Of a stretch of DNA of 64,000 bases, positions 1 to 10,966 are shown piece by piece. The position numbers and the translations under genes were made by a program. How positions within the stretch are numbered: position 1 is the first letter of the stretch; each line of letters begins with the position of its first letter. Origin of the DNA: Pseudomonas agarici (GTDB lineage Bacteria; Pseudomonadota; Gammaproteobacteria; Pseudomonadales; Pseudomonadaceae); assembly GCF_900109755.1 (NCBI RefSeq), contig NZ_FOAR01000007.1, positions 124,001 to 188,000 of the forward strand, given 5' to 3'. Under the pieces are notes generated by a model. That model ran no database searches and was not told the DNA's origin. It saw only the letters and a program-made list of their open reading frames with translations.

Positions 1-711
1 AGTGCGGGTCAGTTGTTCCAGTTCCCGTTCACACAGTTGCAGCAGGTGATGCCAGGTACTCGGGCAGTGTTGCGGGTTGTGTAAACCGAGACTGGCGTGA
101 TCCAGGCGCAATTGATTGGTCTCGGCGCCGAAATGCACCGGGCTGTCGCCGAGCAGCCGATAGTCGGCGGCGTAATCCGGCTCGCTGAACTCGATATCGA
201 TCCGTATGCACCGCAGGGATTGCTCGGCGACGCTCGATAATTGCTTGAGCCAGCCGGCAATGATCGAATCGACCACGAAACGGTTGTAGGCGTTGTACGG
301 GCTGATGGAATAGAAACGCAGCCAGGCGCCGCCAGCGTCTTCATGGAAGCTCGATTGGCCGCGGTAGTTGGAGGCGTAGAGTGCTTCGAAGCGAGTCAGG
401 ACTCTTGCGGCTTCGCGCACGGTCGGGGCCTGAGCGGCGGTGATGCCGGCCAGTCCGGCGTGGCTCAGGCGGCTGAGCCGGCCCATGTGCAAGCCGAGCG
501 CCGGATTGCCAGTGAGCTGGATCGCCGCCTGGCCCAGGCGCATATAACGTGCAATCGACAAGCGTGCCCCAGGTTGAGCCAAGCGCGCCGGATCCAGCTC
601 GTACTGGTCCAGCAGTTCCTGGGGATCTTCGCCCAGTTCGCGCACCGCGTCGGCCAGGCTGTGGACGAAGCTGACAGAGAGGTCGCCGAGGCGCATCGGT
701 GACGGCTTCAT
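1..711 (-). CDS. AraC-family transcriptional regulator, C-terminal part outside window
   Basis: The minus-strand frame starting at ATG 709-711 stays open to the window edge (237 codons), so the C-terminus is missing. The N-terminus (MRLGDLSVSFVHSLADAVRE, then a D-P-A-R-L-x-x-P-G-A-R-L segment and LGLHMGRL) matches the ligand-binding N-terminal domain of AraC regulators of the arabinose-bd type (PF12625-like). The helix-turn-helix half would lie beyond base 1. Its ATG overlaps the TGA of the upstream nitrilase-like gene by ATGA, so the two are probably translationally coupled and co-transcribed. It may control the neighbouring fadH region; that is inference from position only. Confidence 0.8.
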   Translation of the reverse strand, partial: MKPSPMRLGDLSVSFVHSLADAVRELGEDPQELLDQYELDPARLAQPGARLSIARYMRLGQAAIQLTGNPALGLHMGRLSRLSHAGLAGITAAQAPTVREAARVLTRFEALYASNYRGQSSFHEDAGGAWLRFYSISPYNAYNRFVVDSIIAGWLKQLSSVAEQSLRCIRIDIEFSEPDYAADYRLLGDSPVHFGAETNQLRLDHASLGLHNPQHCPSTWHHLLQLCERELEQLTRT

Positions 712-1847
712 GGCAACCACAGGTTCAACAGGCGGGCACCACGCCCGCTGGCGTTGTCCTGGGTGAAGGTTTGTCCGTTGTAGCTGATGAAGCTCTGCCC
801 CGAGCTATGCTGGTCCCAGAGCTGGCCGCGCAGGAACACACTGATCCCGGCGATGGACTGGCTGTTCGGCGCACGACCGATCAGGGTCAGGCGGTGCCAG
901 GCATCGCCTTCGCTGAGCTCGCCGGGGCGTAGGCTGACTGCTGACGGCGTGACCGCACTTTTGAAGCCACGCCAGGGGCTATCCCAACTGCCCTTGCCAG
1001 CGACAAAGGCCGGTACGGCGATCAGCTTCACCCCCAGGGCGTCGAGTTGGCGGTAGGCGCTCGGATACCAGCTATCGCTGCCGATCAGGATGCCCAGGCG
1101 GCCGGCTGGGGTATCGACGACATTCAGCGGCTGGTCGGAGGCGCCTAGCACATAGCCACGTTGCTCGAAGGTCGGGTACAACTGGCGTTGCGGCTGGCCC
1201 AGGGGGCGACCGTCGGCACCGAAGGTCAGGCTGGCGTTGTACAGCGAGCCACGACCGACTTTAAGCATGCCCTGTTCGATGCTCGGTGTCGGCAGCAGGA
1301 TCGAGCCCGCCACCAGAGTGATGCCGAACTCTTTCGCCAAGCCGCCGAAGACCGCCTGGTAGTCGCTGGCCATGGTCCGCGCTTTCATACGCAGCCGGGC
1401 GTCGTCCAGACGGCTGCGGCCCTTGGCCTTGAAGACCGCGCCGGTGAATTTCAGCGGATTGCTGACCATCAGCCAGTTCATCGCCTCCTGTCGGTTGATA
1501 GCTTGGTAGAGGTCGTCCTTTTCACCGCGCAGCACCAGCCAGGTGCCGACATGTTCGGGCAGCACCACCACTGTTCTGGCACTGAGCAGACCCTGGTTGC
1601 GCGCTTGTTGCAGGTAGGCCGCCAGCTTGCGGTGCAGGCGTGGCAGGCTCTGGTAGTCGCTGGGGAAGAGCTCCGGTTGGATGCCGAGCAGGTTGCCATG
1701 CTCGCCGGGAACCCCCAGGTTCACCGCGAGTTTGATTCGCAGGTCCGACAGGTAGTGACCGGTCGTGCGCTGCTGGGTCCAGACGCCGTAGAGCGTAAGC
1801 GCGGCGATCAGGGCGATGAGAAAGCTGGCGACAAGAAATTTGCGCAT
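708..1847 (-). CDS. membrane-anchored nitrilase-fold (carbon-nitrogen hydrolase family) protein, probably inactive
   Basis: A 379-residue protein with one N-terminal membrane segment (residues about 4-22) followed by a nitrilase/CN-hydrolase fold. The start at ATG 1847 begins directly with the membrane anchor; a GTG at 1883 would add 12 residues and has no better ribosome site. Family landmarks are recognisable: Glu98 in LPEHVGTW, the segment around residues 217-226, and LGILIGSDSWYP at 251-262. The canonical family triad is Glu-Lys-Cys. Here the expected Lys position reads Gln222 and the expected Cys position reads Gly256, so hydrolase activity is doubtful. It is divergent from fadH and overlaps the AraC gene by 4 nt. 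The fold assignment is fairly secure; the function is unknown. Confidence 0.75.
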   Translation of the reverse strand: MRKFLVASFLIALIAALTLYGVWTQQRTTGHYLSDLRIKLAVNLGVPGEHGNLLGIQPELFPSDYQSLPRLHRKLAAYLQQARNQGLLSARTVVVLPEHVGTWLVLRGEKDDLYQAINRQEAMNWLMVSNPLKFTGAVFKAKGRSRLDDARLRMKARTMASDYQAVFGGLAKEFGITLVAGSILLPTPSIEQGMLKVGRGSLYNASLTFGADGRPLGQPQRQLYPTFEQRGYVLGASDQPLNVVDTPAGRLGILIGSDSWYPSAYRQLDALGVKLIAVPAFVAGKGSWDSPWRGFKSAVTPSAVSLRPGELSEGDAWHRLTLIGRAPNSQSIAGISVFLRGQLWDQHSSGQSFISYNGQTFTQDNASGRGARLLNLWLP

Positions 1848-1967
1848 GAACCAACGGCCATTGACTAACAGGACTAACCACACAGGCCACTAGGGTAGGG
1901 CGCATAACCGGGCTTGCCAAGAGGCACTGCGCATTTGGATCAATAAGTTGTCAGTTTCAGCCATTGA

Positions 1968-4058
<2,091 letters not shown>

Positions 4059-4190
4059 CGGTGAAATCTGCCACTTTTTTGCCAGGCATGCGGCGGTGGT
4101 TGATGTTACGGCGGCTGCGCAACCGAGCATGGGCAGGCCAACCCGCCACGGAATGGGTCACTCAGCTGATAGACTGGCGGTTCCTCCTTG

Positions 4191-5123
4191 ATGGAACCTG
4201 CGCTGATGCTGGCCTCATTCGACTGGCGTCCCCACGCTTCCCTTGAACGGCTCCATTTCGACTGGTTGGCCCAAGCCGGTGTCGAAGTGGCGGTGCTGCG
4301 CCTGGATCAGATCGACCCGCTGATCAGCGGCAATAAAGGGTTCAAGCTCAGCCATTATCTGGCGGCTGCCCATCAGACGGGCGCCAATGGGCTGATCAGT
4401 CTGGGCGGCGCCCACTCCAACCACCTTCACGCCCTGGCCGCCGCCGGCAAGCGTTTGGGCTTTTCCACGGTCGGCCTGCTGCGCGGTCATCCCGTCGACA
4501 CCCCAACTGTCAGCGATCTCTCCACCTTCGGCATGGAACTGCATTGGCTCGGTTACGAGGGCTATCGTCAGCGCCACGCGCCGGGTTTTTGGGCTCCGTG
4601 GCAGGCGCGTTATCCGGGTTTTCATGCAGTGCCCGAGGGCGGCGGCGGACTGGCGGGCGCACAGGGTTGTGCGGTGTTGCCCGACATGGTCGGCGAGCAA
4701 CTGGCAGCGATCGGCTGGACCGATTATCACGGCTGGTGGCTGGCGGCGGGAACCGGCACCACCGCCGCCGGATTAGTGCTGGCCGAAGCCGGCCAGCGAT
4801 GGGTGCATGCAGCCTTGGCGGTGCCGGACGATCATGGCGTAGCGCCGTTGATCGCCGGGATTCTCGCAGAGGCGGGCGCCACGAACGACGGGTATGAGCT
4901 GATCGACGCCTGCCGAGGCGGCTTCGCCAAGGTCGATCCGGTACTGTTGGCGTTTATCGCCGAAAGCGAACGGCAAAGCGGCGTGCCGCTGGAGCCGCTG
5001 TATACCGGCAAGGCCCTGCTGGCCCTTCAGGGGCGGGTGCAGGCCGGGCGCTTCGAACCGGGCACACGCCTGGTGTTTGTCCATACCGGCGGCTTGCAGG
5101 GTCGTCGAGGCTTTTCCCGGTAG
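4191..5123 (+). CDS. PLP-dependent D-cysteine desulfhydrase / ACC deaminase-family enzyme
   Basis: A 310-residue fold-type II PLP enzyme. The motif SGNKGFKL near residue 47 carries the cofactor lysine, and LGGAHSNHLHALAAAGKRLG followed by the glycine loop AAGTGTTAAG are typical of the D-cysteine desulfhydrase / 1-aminocyclopropane-1-carboxylate deaminase family. Such proteins release H2S and ammonia plus pyruvate from D-cysteine, or deaminate ACC; sequence alone does not decide between them, though the moderate length and Pseudomonas context favour the desulfhydrase-like group. ATG 4191 is used; TTG 4188 and ATG 4206 are alternatives. It stands alone between fadH and the arsenic genes. Confidence 0.82.
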   Translation: MEPALMLASFDWRPHASLERLHFDWLAQAGVEVAVLRLDQIDPLISGNKGFKLSHYLAAAHQTGANGLISLGGAHSNHLHALAAAGKRLGFSTVGLLRGHPVDTPTVSDLSTFGMELHWLGYEGYRQRHAPGFWAPWQARYPGFHAVPEGGGGLAGAQGCAVLPDMVGEQLAAIGWTDYHGWWLAAGTGTTAAGLVLAEAGQRWVHAALAVPDDHGVAPLIAGILAEAGATNDGYELIDACRGGFAKVDPVLLAFIAESERQSGVPLEPLYTGKALLALQGRVQAGRFEPGTRLVFVHTGGLQGRRGFSR

Positions 5124-5147
5124 CTCGGCCGAGGAGAGTGATTGCTT

Positions 5148-5199
5148 GTATATATGGAATTTCGTATATTCGATTTCCCATCGATTAAAGCACTTTGCC
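5148..5199 (+). promoter_or_regulatory. candidate ars promoter/operator
   Basis: The short gap before arsR is AT-rich and holds an imperfect inverted repeat, TATAT-GGAATTTC-GTATATTCG at about 5150-5173. ArsR repressors bind such AT-rich dyads over their own promoter. The assignment rests on position and symmetry only. Confidence 0.4.
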
Positions 5200-5547
5200 A
5201 TGTCCCCTGCGATCTCTCCCGTGGAGCTCTTCAAATGCCTGGCCGACGACACCCGCAGCCGGATTGCGCTGCTGGTGCTGCGCGAGGGCGAGTTGTGCGT
5301 CTGCGAGCTGATGGCTGCTCTCGAACTGAGCCAACCGAAGATTTCTCGTCACCTGGCGCAATTACGCAGTGGCGGTCTGCTGACCGACCGGCGTCAGGGG
5401 CAGTGGGTGTTTTATCGCCTGCACCCGCAATTACCGCCCTGGGTCAGCGCCCTGTTGCAGGGCACGCTCGCGGCTAATGAAACCTGGCTGACGGCGGATA
5501 TCCAACGTTTGCAAGGCATGCTCGAGCGCCCGGCACGTTGCTGCTGA
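5200..5547 (+). CDS. arsR: arsenical-responsive repressor ArsR
   Basis: A 115-residue winged-helix repressor. The metalloid-binding loop ELCVCELM (Cys33 and Cys35) lies just before the recognition helix SQPKISRHLAQLR, as in type I ArsR; the third family cysteine is Met38 here, but the first two are the important ligands in E. coli ArsR. The protein ends in Cys-Cys. A longer open frame begins at 5077, but ATG 5200 gives the normal family length and follows the AT-rich operator-like dyad. It lies 43 bases upstream of arsB and should repress both genes until arsenite or antimonite binds. Confidence 0.9.
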   Translation: MSPAISPVELFKCLADDTRSRIALLVLREGELCVCELMAALELSQPKISRHLAQLRSGGLLTDRRQGQWVFYRLHPQLPPWVSALLQGTLAANETWLTADIQRLQGMLERPARCC

Positions 5548-5590
5548 TGACCTTCCAAAACCGTCCCGTTGAGCAAAAAGGGCATTACCC

Positions 5591-6877
5591 ATGTTGATTG
5601 CCGTGCTGATTTTCCTGCTGACCATCACCCTGGTGATCTGGCAACCGAAGGGCCTGGGGGTGGGTTGGAGCGCGATGGTGGGGGCAGTTCTGGCCTTGAT
5701 CAGCGGTGTGGTCCAGCTCAGCGATATCCCGCTGGTGTGGCAGATCATCTGGAATGCCACCGGCACCTTTATCGCGCTGATCATCATCAGCCTGCTGCTC
5801 GACGAAGCCGGTTTCTTTGCCTGGGCCGCGCTGCATGTGGCGCGCTGGGGGCGGGGGAGCGGGCGCAAGCTGTTCGCTGCCTTCGTGTTGCTGGGAGCAC
5901 AGATTTCGGCGCTGTTCGCCAACGATGGCGCGGCGCTGATCCTGACGCCCATCGTGATTGCCATGCTGCTGGCGCTACGTTTTTCCAAGGCGGCGACCCT
6001 GGCTTTTGTCATGGCCGCCGGCTTTATCGCCGATACCGCAAGCCTGCCGCTGGTGGTTTCGAACCTGGTGAATATCGTCTCGGCGGACTATTTCGGCATT
6101 GGCTTCAACAGCTACGCGGCGATCATGGTGCCGGTGAACCTGGTCAGCGTGGCGGCGACCCTGGGCATCCTGCTGTGGTTTTTTCGTCGTGATATTCCGG
6201 CGCAATACGACCTCGGTCAACTGGACACACCGGCCAGCGCGATCCATGACAAGGCGACCTTTATCGCCGGCTGGTGGGTGCTGGGTATTCTCTTGATCGG
6301 GTGTTTCGCCCTTGAGCCACTGGGTATTCCCATCAGTGCCATTTCGGCGGTGTGTGCCGCTCTGCTGCTGGGCATCGCCGCCCGTGGTCATCGCATTTCC
6401 ACGCGCAAGGTGCTGCGTGAGGCACCCTGGCAGATCGTGATTTTTTCCCTGGGCATGTACCTGGTGGTCTATGGCCTGCGCAACGCCGGGCTGACTACCT
6501 GGCTGGCCGGTTGGCTGGACGGGTTCGCCAGGTATGGCGTTTGGGGCGCGGCCATGGGGACCGGGCTGTTGACGGCGTTTTTGTCGTCGATCATGAACAA
6601 CCTGCCGACGGTGCTGATTGGCGCCTTGTCCATCGATGCCAGCCACGCCAGCGGAGTGGTCAAGGACGCGATGATCTATGCCAACGTCATTGGTAGCGAC
6701 CTGGGACCGAAGATCACGCCGATCGGCAGCCTGGCGACGCTACTCTGGCTGCATGTGCTGGAGCGCAAGGGGATTCGCATCGGTTGGGGGTATTACTTCA
6801 AGGTCGGCATCGTCCTGACCCTGCCGGTGCTGCTGGTGACCCTGGCGGCGTTGGCGCTGCGTCTGTCCGTGGGCTGA
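5591..6877 (+). CDS. arsB: arsenite efflux transporter ArsB
   Basis: A 428-residue integral membrane protein with about 12 hydrophobic segments, beginning [17 protein letters not shown], of the ArsB/NhaD superfamily; length matches ArsB (429). It exports arsenite and antimonite, powered by the proton gradient since no arsA is present. Family-typical stretches include [29 protein letters not shown], and the ending [21 protein letters not shown]. It follows arsR and has an AAGGG ribosome site. Unusually, no arsC or arsH follows; the 3' end overlaps the convergent DUF1853 gene by 80 bases. Confidence 0.93.
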   Translation: MLIAVLIFLLTITLVIWQPKGLGVGWSAMVGAVLALISGVVQLSDIPLVWQIIWNATGTFIALIIISLLLDEAGFFAWAALHVARWGRGSGRKLFAAFVLLGAQISALFANDGAALILTPIVIAMLLALRFSKAATLAFVMAAGFIADTASLPLVVSNLVNIVSADYFGIGFNSYAAIMVPVNLVSVAATLGILLWFFRRDIPAQYDLGQLDTPASAIHDKATFIAGWWVLGILLIGCFALEPLGIPISAISAVCAALLLGIAARGHRISTRKVLREAPWQIVIFSLGMYLVVYGLRNAGLTTWLAGWLDGFARYGVWGAAMGTGLLTAFLSSIMNNLPTVLIGALSIDASHASGVVKDAMIYANVIGSDLGPKITPIGSLATLLWLHVLERKGIRIGWGYYFKVGIVLTLPVLLVTLAALALRLSVG

Positions 6878-7838
6878 CCGCGACCGGGTCGATGGTTCCC
6901 GGTACATTCGGCCAGAGGTCGGCCACCAGGAACAGCCGTTCGGCTTCCTCCCAGTTGCCTTCGCGGTTTTTTGTCAGGCGCACCAGCAGTTGTGCCGGAG
7001 CCTGGGGATCGAGCTGATTCCACCAGTCATCCAGTCGTTGTTCTGTCCAGGCCTGGTCCTCGGTGTAATGCGCCGGAGCCAACCAGGCATGACGGGGCAG
7101 GGGCTGCCAGCGCCCTGGTGGGCTCTGGAGGCGAAAGTTCGCCCAGTCGCGCTGGTGCAACCAGCGTCCGTGCAGATGCAGCGGGTGTGCGCCACGCGGT
7201 GGCCGCGAGGTGCCGGGCCAGGGATAGAGCAGGTAGCCACCGAGCCACAATTGCGCGCTGAAGGCCTGGATGCCCAGTGCCGCCAGCACTTCGCGACTTT
7301 GCGCACGGGCGGAAATCGGCAACTGGTGTTGGCTCATGTGGGCCAGCTTGATATCCAGCCGATCATGGCAGCCGGGGCCGAGCCAGCGTGCGGGATCTTC
7401 CCCCGAGCCCTGCTGCGGTCCCAGGTAGAGCTTGATCGCCAGTTCCAGATGATGCACGCCGTCACGGTCGCGCAGCAGCATATCGAGTTCGCCCAAGGTA
7501 TGACCGTCGCGACGGATCGGCACGTTGGCGCCGATCAGTTCGATTCCCGGTGCCTGGCGCACCGCGAATTGCCAGAGCCGTTCGTAGTACAACCCGAGCC
7601 GACGCGTGGCTGCCAGGGCCAGCCAGTGCTGCAAGGCGCTGCTGTCGCGATCCAGTTGCCGCAGCCAGTGTTCCAGTTGTTGCGGCGCCTCGACCCAGTC
7701 GCTGCCGGCCAGTGGATGGCGCTGCGGCCACGGCGTATCGAGCAGCATCGGCGGCGCGAGAATGACCCAGGCCAAATCGCGCACTTGGGGGTGACGCAAC
7801 TGTCTGGGAAGGTTGAGCAAGCCAGGGAACAGGATCAT
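6798..7838 (-). CDS. DUF1853 family protein
   Basis: A 346-residue protein I recognise as DUF1853, found beside nadK in Pseudomonas. Visible features: conserved N-terminal [16 protein letters not shown], central [11 protein letters not shown], and a D/E-rich core [25 protein letters not shown] that recalls the acidic-lysine (E/D-x-K) core of PD-(D/E)XK nuclease folds, followed by [11 protein letters not shown]. No function is established. ATG 7838 is chosen because DUF1853 similarity begins there; the open frame extends to 7952 into nadK. The Pro-rich C-terminus overlaps arsB by 80 bases tail to tail. Confidence 0.8.
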   Translation of the reverse strand: MILFPGLLNLPRQLRHPQVRDLAWVILAPPMLLDTPWPQRHPLAGSDWVEAPQQLEHWLRQLDRDSSALQHWLALAATRRLGLYYERLWQFAVRQAPGIELIGANVPIRRDGHTLGELDMLLRDRDGVHHLELAIKLYLGPQQGSGEDPARWLGPGCHDRLDIKLAHMSQHQLPISARAQSREVLAALGIQAFSAQLWLGGYLLYPWPGTSRPPRGAHPLHLHGRWLHQRDWANFRLQSPPGRWQPLPRHAWLAPAHYTEDQAWTEQRLDDWWNQLDPQAPAQLLVRLTKNREGNWEEAERLFLVADLWPNVPGTIDPVAVSPRTDAAPTPPGSPAAPAGSGRCRP

Positions 7839-7943
7839 TCTGCGAGCATAGCGGGTTGGTTCGTGGCTGAAAGGATTTTGTCTCGGGCCGGGTTTCGCCC
7901 ATAATCGTTCCTTTGCCTGCCGCAGAACCTTTTCAGGAGCCCC

Positions 7944-8834
7944 ATGGAGCAATTTCGCAATATCGGCATCATTGGCCGCCTGGGCAGTTCGCAGGTGCTG
8001 GATACCGTTCGCCGCCTCAAGCGCTTTCTACTTGAGCGGCACATGCATGTGATCCTCGAAGACACCATCGCCGAAGTCCTGCCGGGCCATGGCCTGCAGA
8101 CCTCGTCACGCAAGATGCTGGGCGAAGTCTGCGACATGGTCATCGTCGTCGGCGGCGACGGTAGCCTGCTGGGCGCCGCCCGTGCGCTGGCGCGGCACAA
8201 TGTGCCGGTGCTGGGGATCAACCGCGGCAATCTGGGCTTTCTCACCGATATCCGTCCGGACGACCTGGAAGTCGAAGTGGCCAAGGTCCTCGATGGGCAC
8301 TACCTGGTGGAAAATCGCTTCCTGTTGCAAGCCGAAGTACGCCGCCATGCGGAAGCCATTGGCCAGGGTGACGCACTGAACGACGTAGTGCTGCACCCCG
8401 GTAAGTCGACCCGAATGATCGAATTCGAGCTGTACATCGACGGCCAGTTCGTCTGCAGCCAGAAGGCCGACGGCCTGATCGTCGCCACCCCCACCGGCTC
8501 CACCGCCTATGCGCTGTCCGCCGGCGGCCCGATCATGCATCCCAAGCTCGATGCCATTGTGATTGTGCCGATGTACCCCCATACCTTGTCCAGCCGCCCC
8601 ATTGTGGTGGATGGCAACAGCGAGTTGAAAATCGTCGTGTCCAAGGATATGCAGATCTACCCACAAGTCTCCTGCGACGGGCAGAACCATTTCACCTGTG
8701 CGCCGGGCGATACGGTGACCGTCAGCAAGAAATCGCAGAAACTGCGGTTGATTCATCCGTTGGGCCACAACTACTACGAAGTCTGTCGGACCAAGCTCGG
8801 CTGGGGCAGCCGGTTGGGTGGTGGAGGCGACTGA
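7944..8834 (+). CDS. nadK: NAD(+) kinase
   Basis: A 296-residue cytosolic enzyme that phosphorylates NAD to NADP. The family signature [13 protein letters not shown] (GGDG near residue 70), the [14 protein letters not shown] motif and the [13 protein letters not shown] segment are all present, and length is normal for bacterial NadK. AGGAG sits nine bases before ATG 7944. It heads a run of genes (metallophosphatase, rhomboid, DUF1315, DUF2797, pepN) separated by at most about 30 bases; its TGA overlaps the next ATG by one base. Confidence 0.95.
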   Translation: MEQFRNIGIIGRLGSSQVLDTVRRLKRFLLERHMHVILEDTIAEVLPGHGLQTSSRKMLGEVCDMVIVVGGDGSLLGAARALARHNVPVLGINRGNLGFLTDIRPDDLEVEVAKVLDGHYLVENRFLLQAEVRRHAEAIGQGDALNDVVLHPGKSTRMIEFELYIDGQFVCSQKADGLIVATPTGSTAYALSAGGPIMHPKLDAIVIVPMYPHTLSSRPIVVDGNSELKIVVSKDMQIYPQVSCDGQNHFTCAPGDTVTVSKKSQKLRLIHPLGHNYYEVCRTKLGWGSRLGGGGD

Positions 8835-9805
8835 TGCTCGATCCCGCGCGTGGCTACGATCTGATCGGTGATGTACACGGTTGCGCTCATACCCTTGAAC
8901 ATCTGCTGGACATGCTCGGCTACCACAAGCTCGATGGCCTCTGGCGCCATCCGTCGCGCATGGCGGTATTCCTCGGCGATATCATCGACCGTGGTCCGCG
9001 TATTCGCGAGGCGTTGCATATTGTCCACGACATGGTCGAGGCCGGACAGGCGCTGTGCATCATGGGCAACCATGAATTCAACGCGTTGGGTTGGATGACG
9101 CCCACGCCACCGGGCAGCGCCAAGCAGTTCGTGCGTGAACACACGCCACGCCACGCCCGCCTGCTGCAGGAAACCCTGACCCAGTTCGAACAACATCCGG
9201 GTGACTGGCAGGATTTCCTGCGCTGGTTCTACGAACTGCCGCTATTCCTCGATGCCGGGCGTTTCCGGGTGGTACATGCCTGTTGGGATGGCGGCTTGAT
9301 CGAATCGTTGCGTCGGCGATATCCGGATGGGCGTATCGACGAACATTTCCTCCAGGCCTCGGCGGTGCAGGGCAGTTTTGCCAGTACGGTGTTCAACCGC
9401 CTGCTACACGGTACCGATATGCGCCTGCCGGACGGACTGACCCTGACCGGTGGCGATGGTCTGAGCCGAGCCTTCTTTCGCACCAAGTTCTGGGAAGACG
9501 ACCCACAGACCTATGGCGATATCGTGTTCCAGCCCGATGCCCTGCCCGAGCGGGTGGCGAGCAAGCCGTTGTCTTCCACCGAAAAGAACGCCTTGCTGCG
9601 CTACGGCCTGGATGAGCCGATGCTGTTTGTCGGTCACTATTGGCGCAGTGGCAAACCGGCGCCGATTCGCCCCAACCTGGCCTGCCTGGATTACAGCGCA
9701 GTACTCTACGGCAAGCTGGCGGCCTACCGGCTGGACCAGGAGGCCTGTCTGGACCCGAACAAATTCGTCTGGGTCGACGTTGAACGCCCTGAGGTCCTGA
9801 AATGA
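8834..9805 (+). CDS. metallophosphoesterase (PPP-type phosphatase)
   Basis: A 323-residue calcineurin-like phosphoesterase. The metal-binding motifs are intact: GDVHG near residue 13, GDIIDRGP near 50, GNHE near 76, and a late GHYW histidine motif. The fold belongs to the PPP/diadenosine tetraphosphatase group; the substrate is unknown. Translation starts on the TGATG overlap with nadK and ends in an ATGA overlap with the rhomboid gene, indicating tight coupling. Probably cytosolic, as no signal peptide is seen. Confidence 0.85.
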   Translation: MLDPARGYDLIGDVHGCAHTLEHLLDMLGYHKLDGLWRHPSRMAVFLGDIIDRGPRIREALHIVHDMVEAGQALCIMGNHEFNALGWMTPTPPGSAKQFVREHTPRHARLLQETLTQFEQHPGDWQDFLRWFYELPLFLDAGRFRVVHACWDGGLIESLRRRYPDGRIDEHFLQASAVQGSFASTVFNRLLHGTDMRLPDGLTLTGGDGLSRAFFRTKFWEDDPQTYGDIVFQPDALPERVASKPLSSTEKNALLRYGLDEPMLFVGHYWRSGKPAPIRPNLACLDYSAVLYGKLAAYRLDQEACLDPNKFVWVDVERPEVLK

Positions 9806-10674
9806 GTGTGTCCGCCGTCCTGCGCCTGCCGTTGACCACCGACCTGAGCGGTTTTATCCGGTTGCTGCAACGTCTGCAGGTCCCCCATCGGATCAACGAA
9901 GAAGGCGGTGAGCAAGTGCTGTGGGTGCCGGAGTCGATCAGCACCGATGTATTGTCGCTGTATCGGCGCTTTCCCGAGGGTGATCCGCACAATCAACTGG
10001 AAGTGCCAGCAGATGCGCCGCCCATCAAGCCTCCGAGCTTTATCCAGCAGGTGCGCCAGAGCCCGATGAGCGCGTCGATCATGCTATTGAGCCTGGTCGT
10101 TGCCGCGCTCACCTTGCTCGGCGACCACTTGCAGACCCTGCACTGGTTCACCTTCCTCGATTTCCAGGTGCGAGGTGACTACATCCAATTCACGCCCCTG
10201 GCCGACGGCCTGGCGGCGGGGCAGTGGTGGCGGCTGGTGACACCGATGCTGATCCACTTCGGCTTCCTGCATATCGCCATGAACGGCATGTGGTACTGGG
10301 AACTGGGCAAGCGCATCGAACTGCGTCAGGGCGGTATCAATCTGCTGGGGCTGACGTTGCTGTTCAGCCTGGTGTCGAACTTCACGCAATATTACGTCAG
10401 CGGCCCGACCCTGTTTGGCGGCCTGTCCGGCGTGCTCTATGGCCTGCTCGGCCATTGCTGGATCTATCAGGTGCTGTCGCCGAACCCGATCTATCGTCTG
10501 CCGCGTGGCGTGCTGGCGATGATGCTGATTTGGTTGTTGGTGTGCCTCTCCGGGTTGATTTCGCTGATCGGCTTCGGCGAAATCGCCAATGGTGCCCATG
10601 TCGGCGGACTGCTCATCGGATGTTTCACCGGTTTGTTGGGCGGGCTGTGGTCCCGACGTAAACTGGCCGCCTGA
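9802..10674 (+). CDS. rhomboid family intramembrane serine protease (GlpG-like)
   Basis: A 290-residue protein with a cytosolic N-terminal domain (about residues 1-88), then six hydrophobic segments. Catalytic serine is Ser209 in GGLSGVLYG and the histidine is His266 in GAHVGG; the structural HxxxN motif (His157, Asn161) lies in the second segment. This arrangement matches GlpG, which cleaves transmembrane helices within the inner membrane. Its substrates are unknown. The ATG overlaps the metallophosphatase stop by 4 nt. Confidence 0.9.
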   Translation: MSVSAVLRLPLTTDLSGFIRLLQRLQVPHRINEEGGEQVLWVPESISTDVLSLYRRFPEGDPHNQLEVPADAPPIKPPSFIQQVRQSPMSASIMLLSLVVAALTLLGDHLQTLHWFTFLDFQVRGDYIQFTPLADGLAAGQWWRLVTPMLIHFGFLHIAMNGMWYWELGKRIELRQGGINLLGLTLLFSLVSNFTQYYVSGPTLFGGLSGVLYGLLGHCWIYQVLSPNPIYRLPRGVLAMMLIWLLVCLSGLISLIGFGEIANGAHVGGLLIGCFTGLLGGLWSRRKLAA

Positions 10675-10705
10675 TTCGAATGTCTTGAAAAAATTGGAGA
10701 CTTTA

Positions 10706-10966
10706 ATGTCCTCTTTCAGCGAAATGATTGAAAACATCACCCCCGATATCTACGAGAGCCTGAAGCTGGCGGTGGAAATCGGCAAGTGGTCCGATGGCCG
10801 CAAGTTGACCGCCGAACAGCGCGAGCTATCGTTGCAGGCGATGATCGCCTGGGAAACCCAGAACCTGCCCGAAGAGCAGCGCACTGGCTACATGGGCCCG
10901 CAGGAGTGTGCCTCGAAGTCGGCACCGGTGCCCAATATCCTATTCAAGTCGGATGCCATCCATTGA
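10706..10966 (+). CDS. DUF1315 / YeaC family small protein
   Basis: An 86-residue soluble protein, MSSFSEMIENITPDIYESLK onward, with a conserved WSDGRKLTAEQRE stretch and a short tail rich in Pro and Ser. I recognise it as DUF1315 (YeaC-like); function unknown. The start at ATG 10706 has a GGAGA ribosome site at 10696-10700; a longer frame from 10589 overlaps the rhomboid gene and is not used. It sits in the nadK-pepN operon and shares a TTGA overlap with the next gene. Confidence 0.82.
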   Translation: MSSFSEMIENITPDIYESLKLAVEIGKWSDGRKLTAEQRELSLQAMIAWETQNLPEEQRTGYMGPQECASKSAPVPNILFKSDAIH

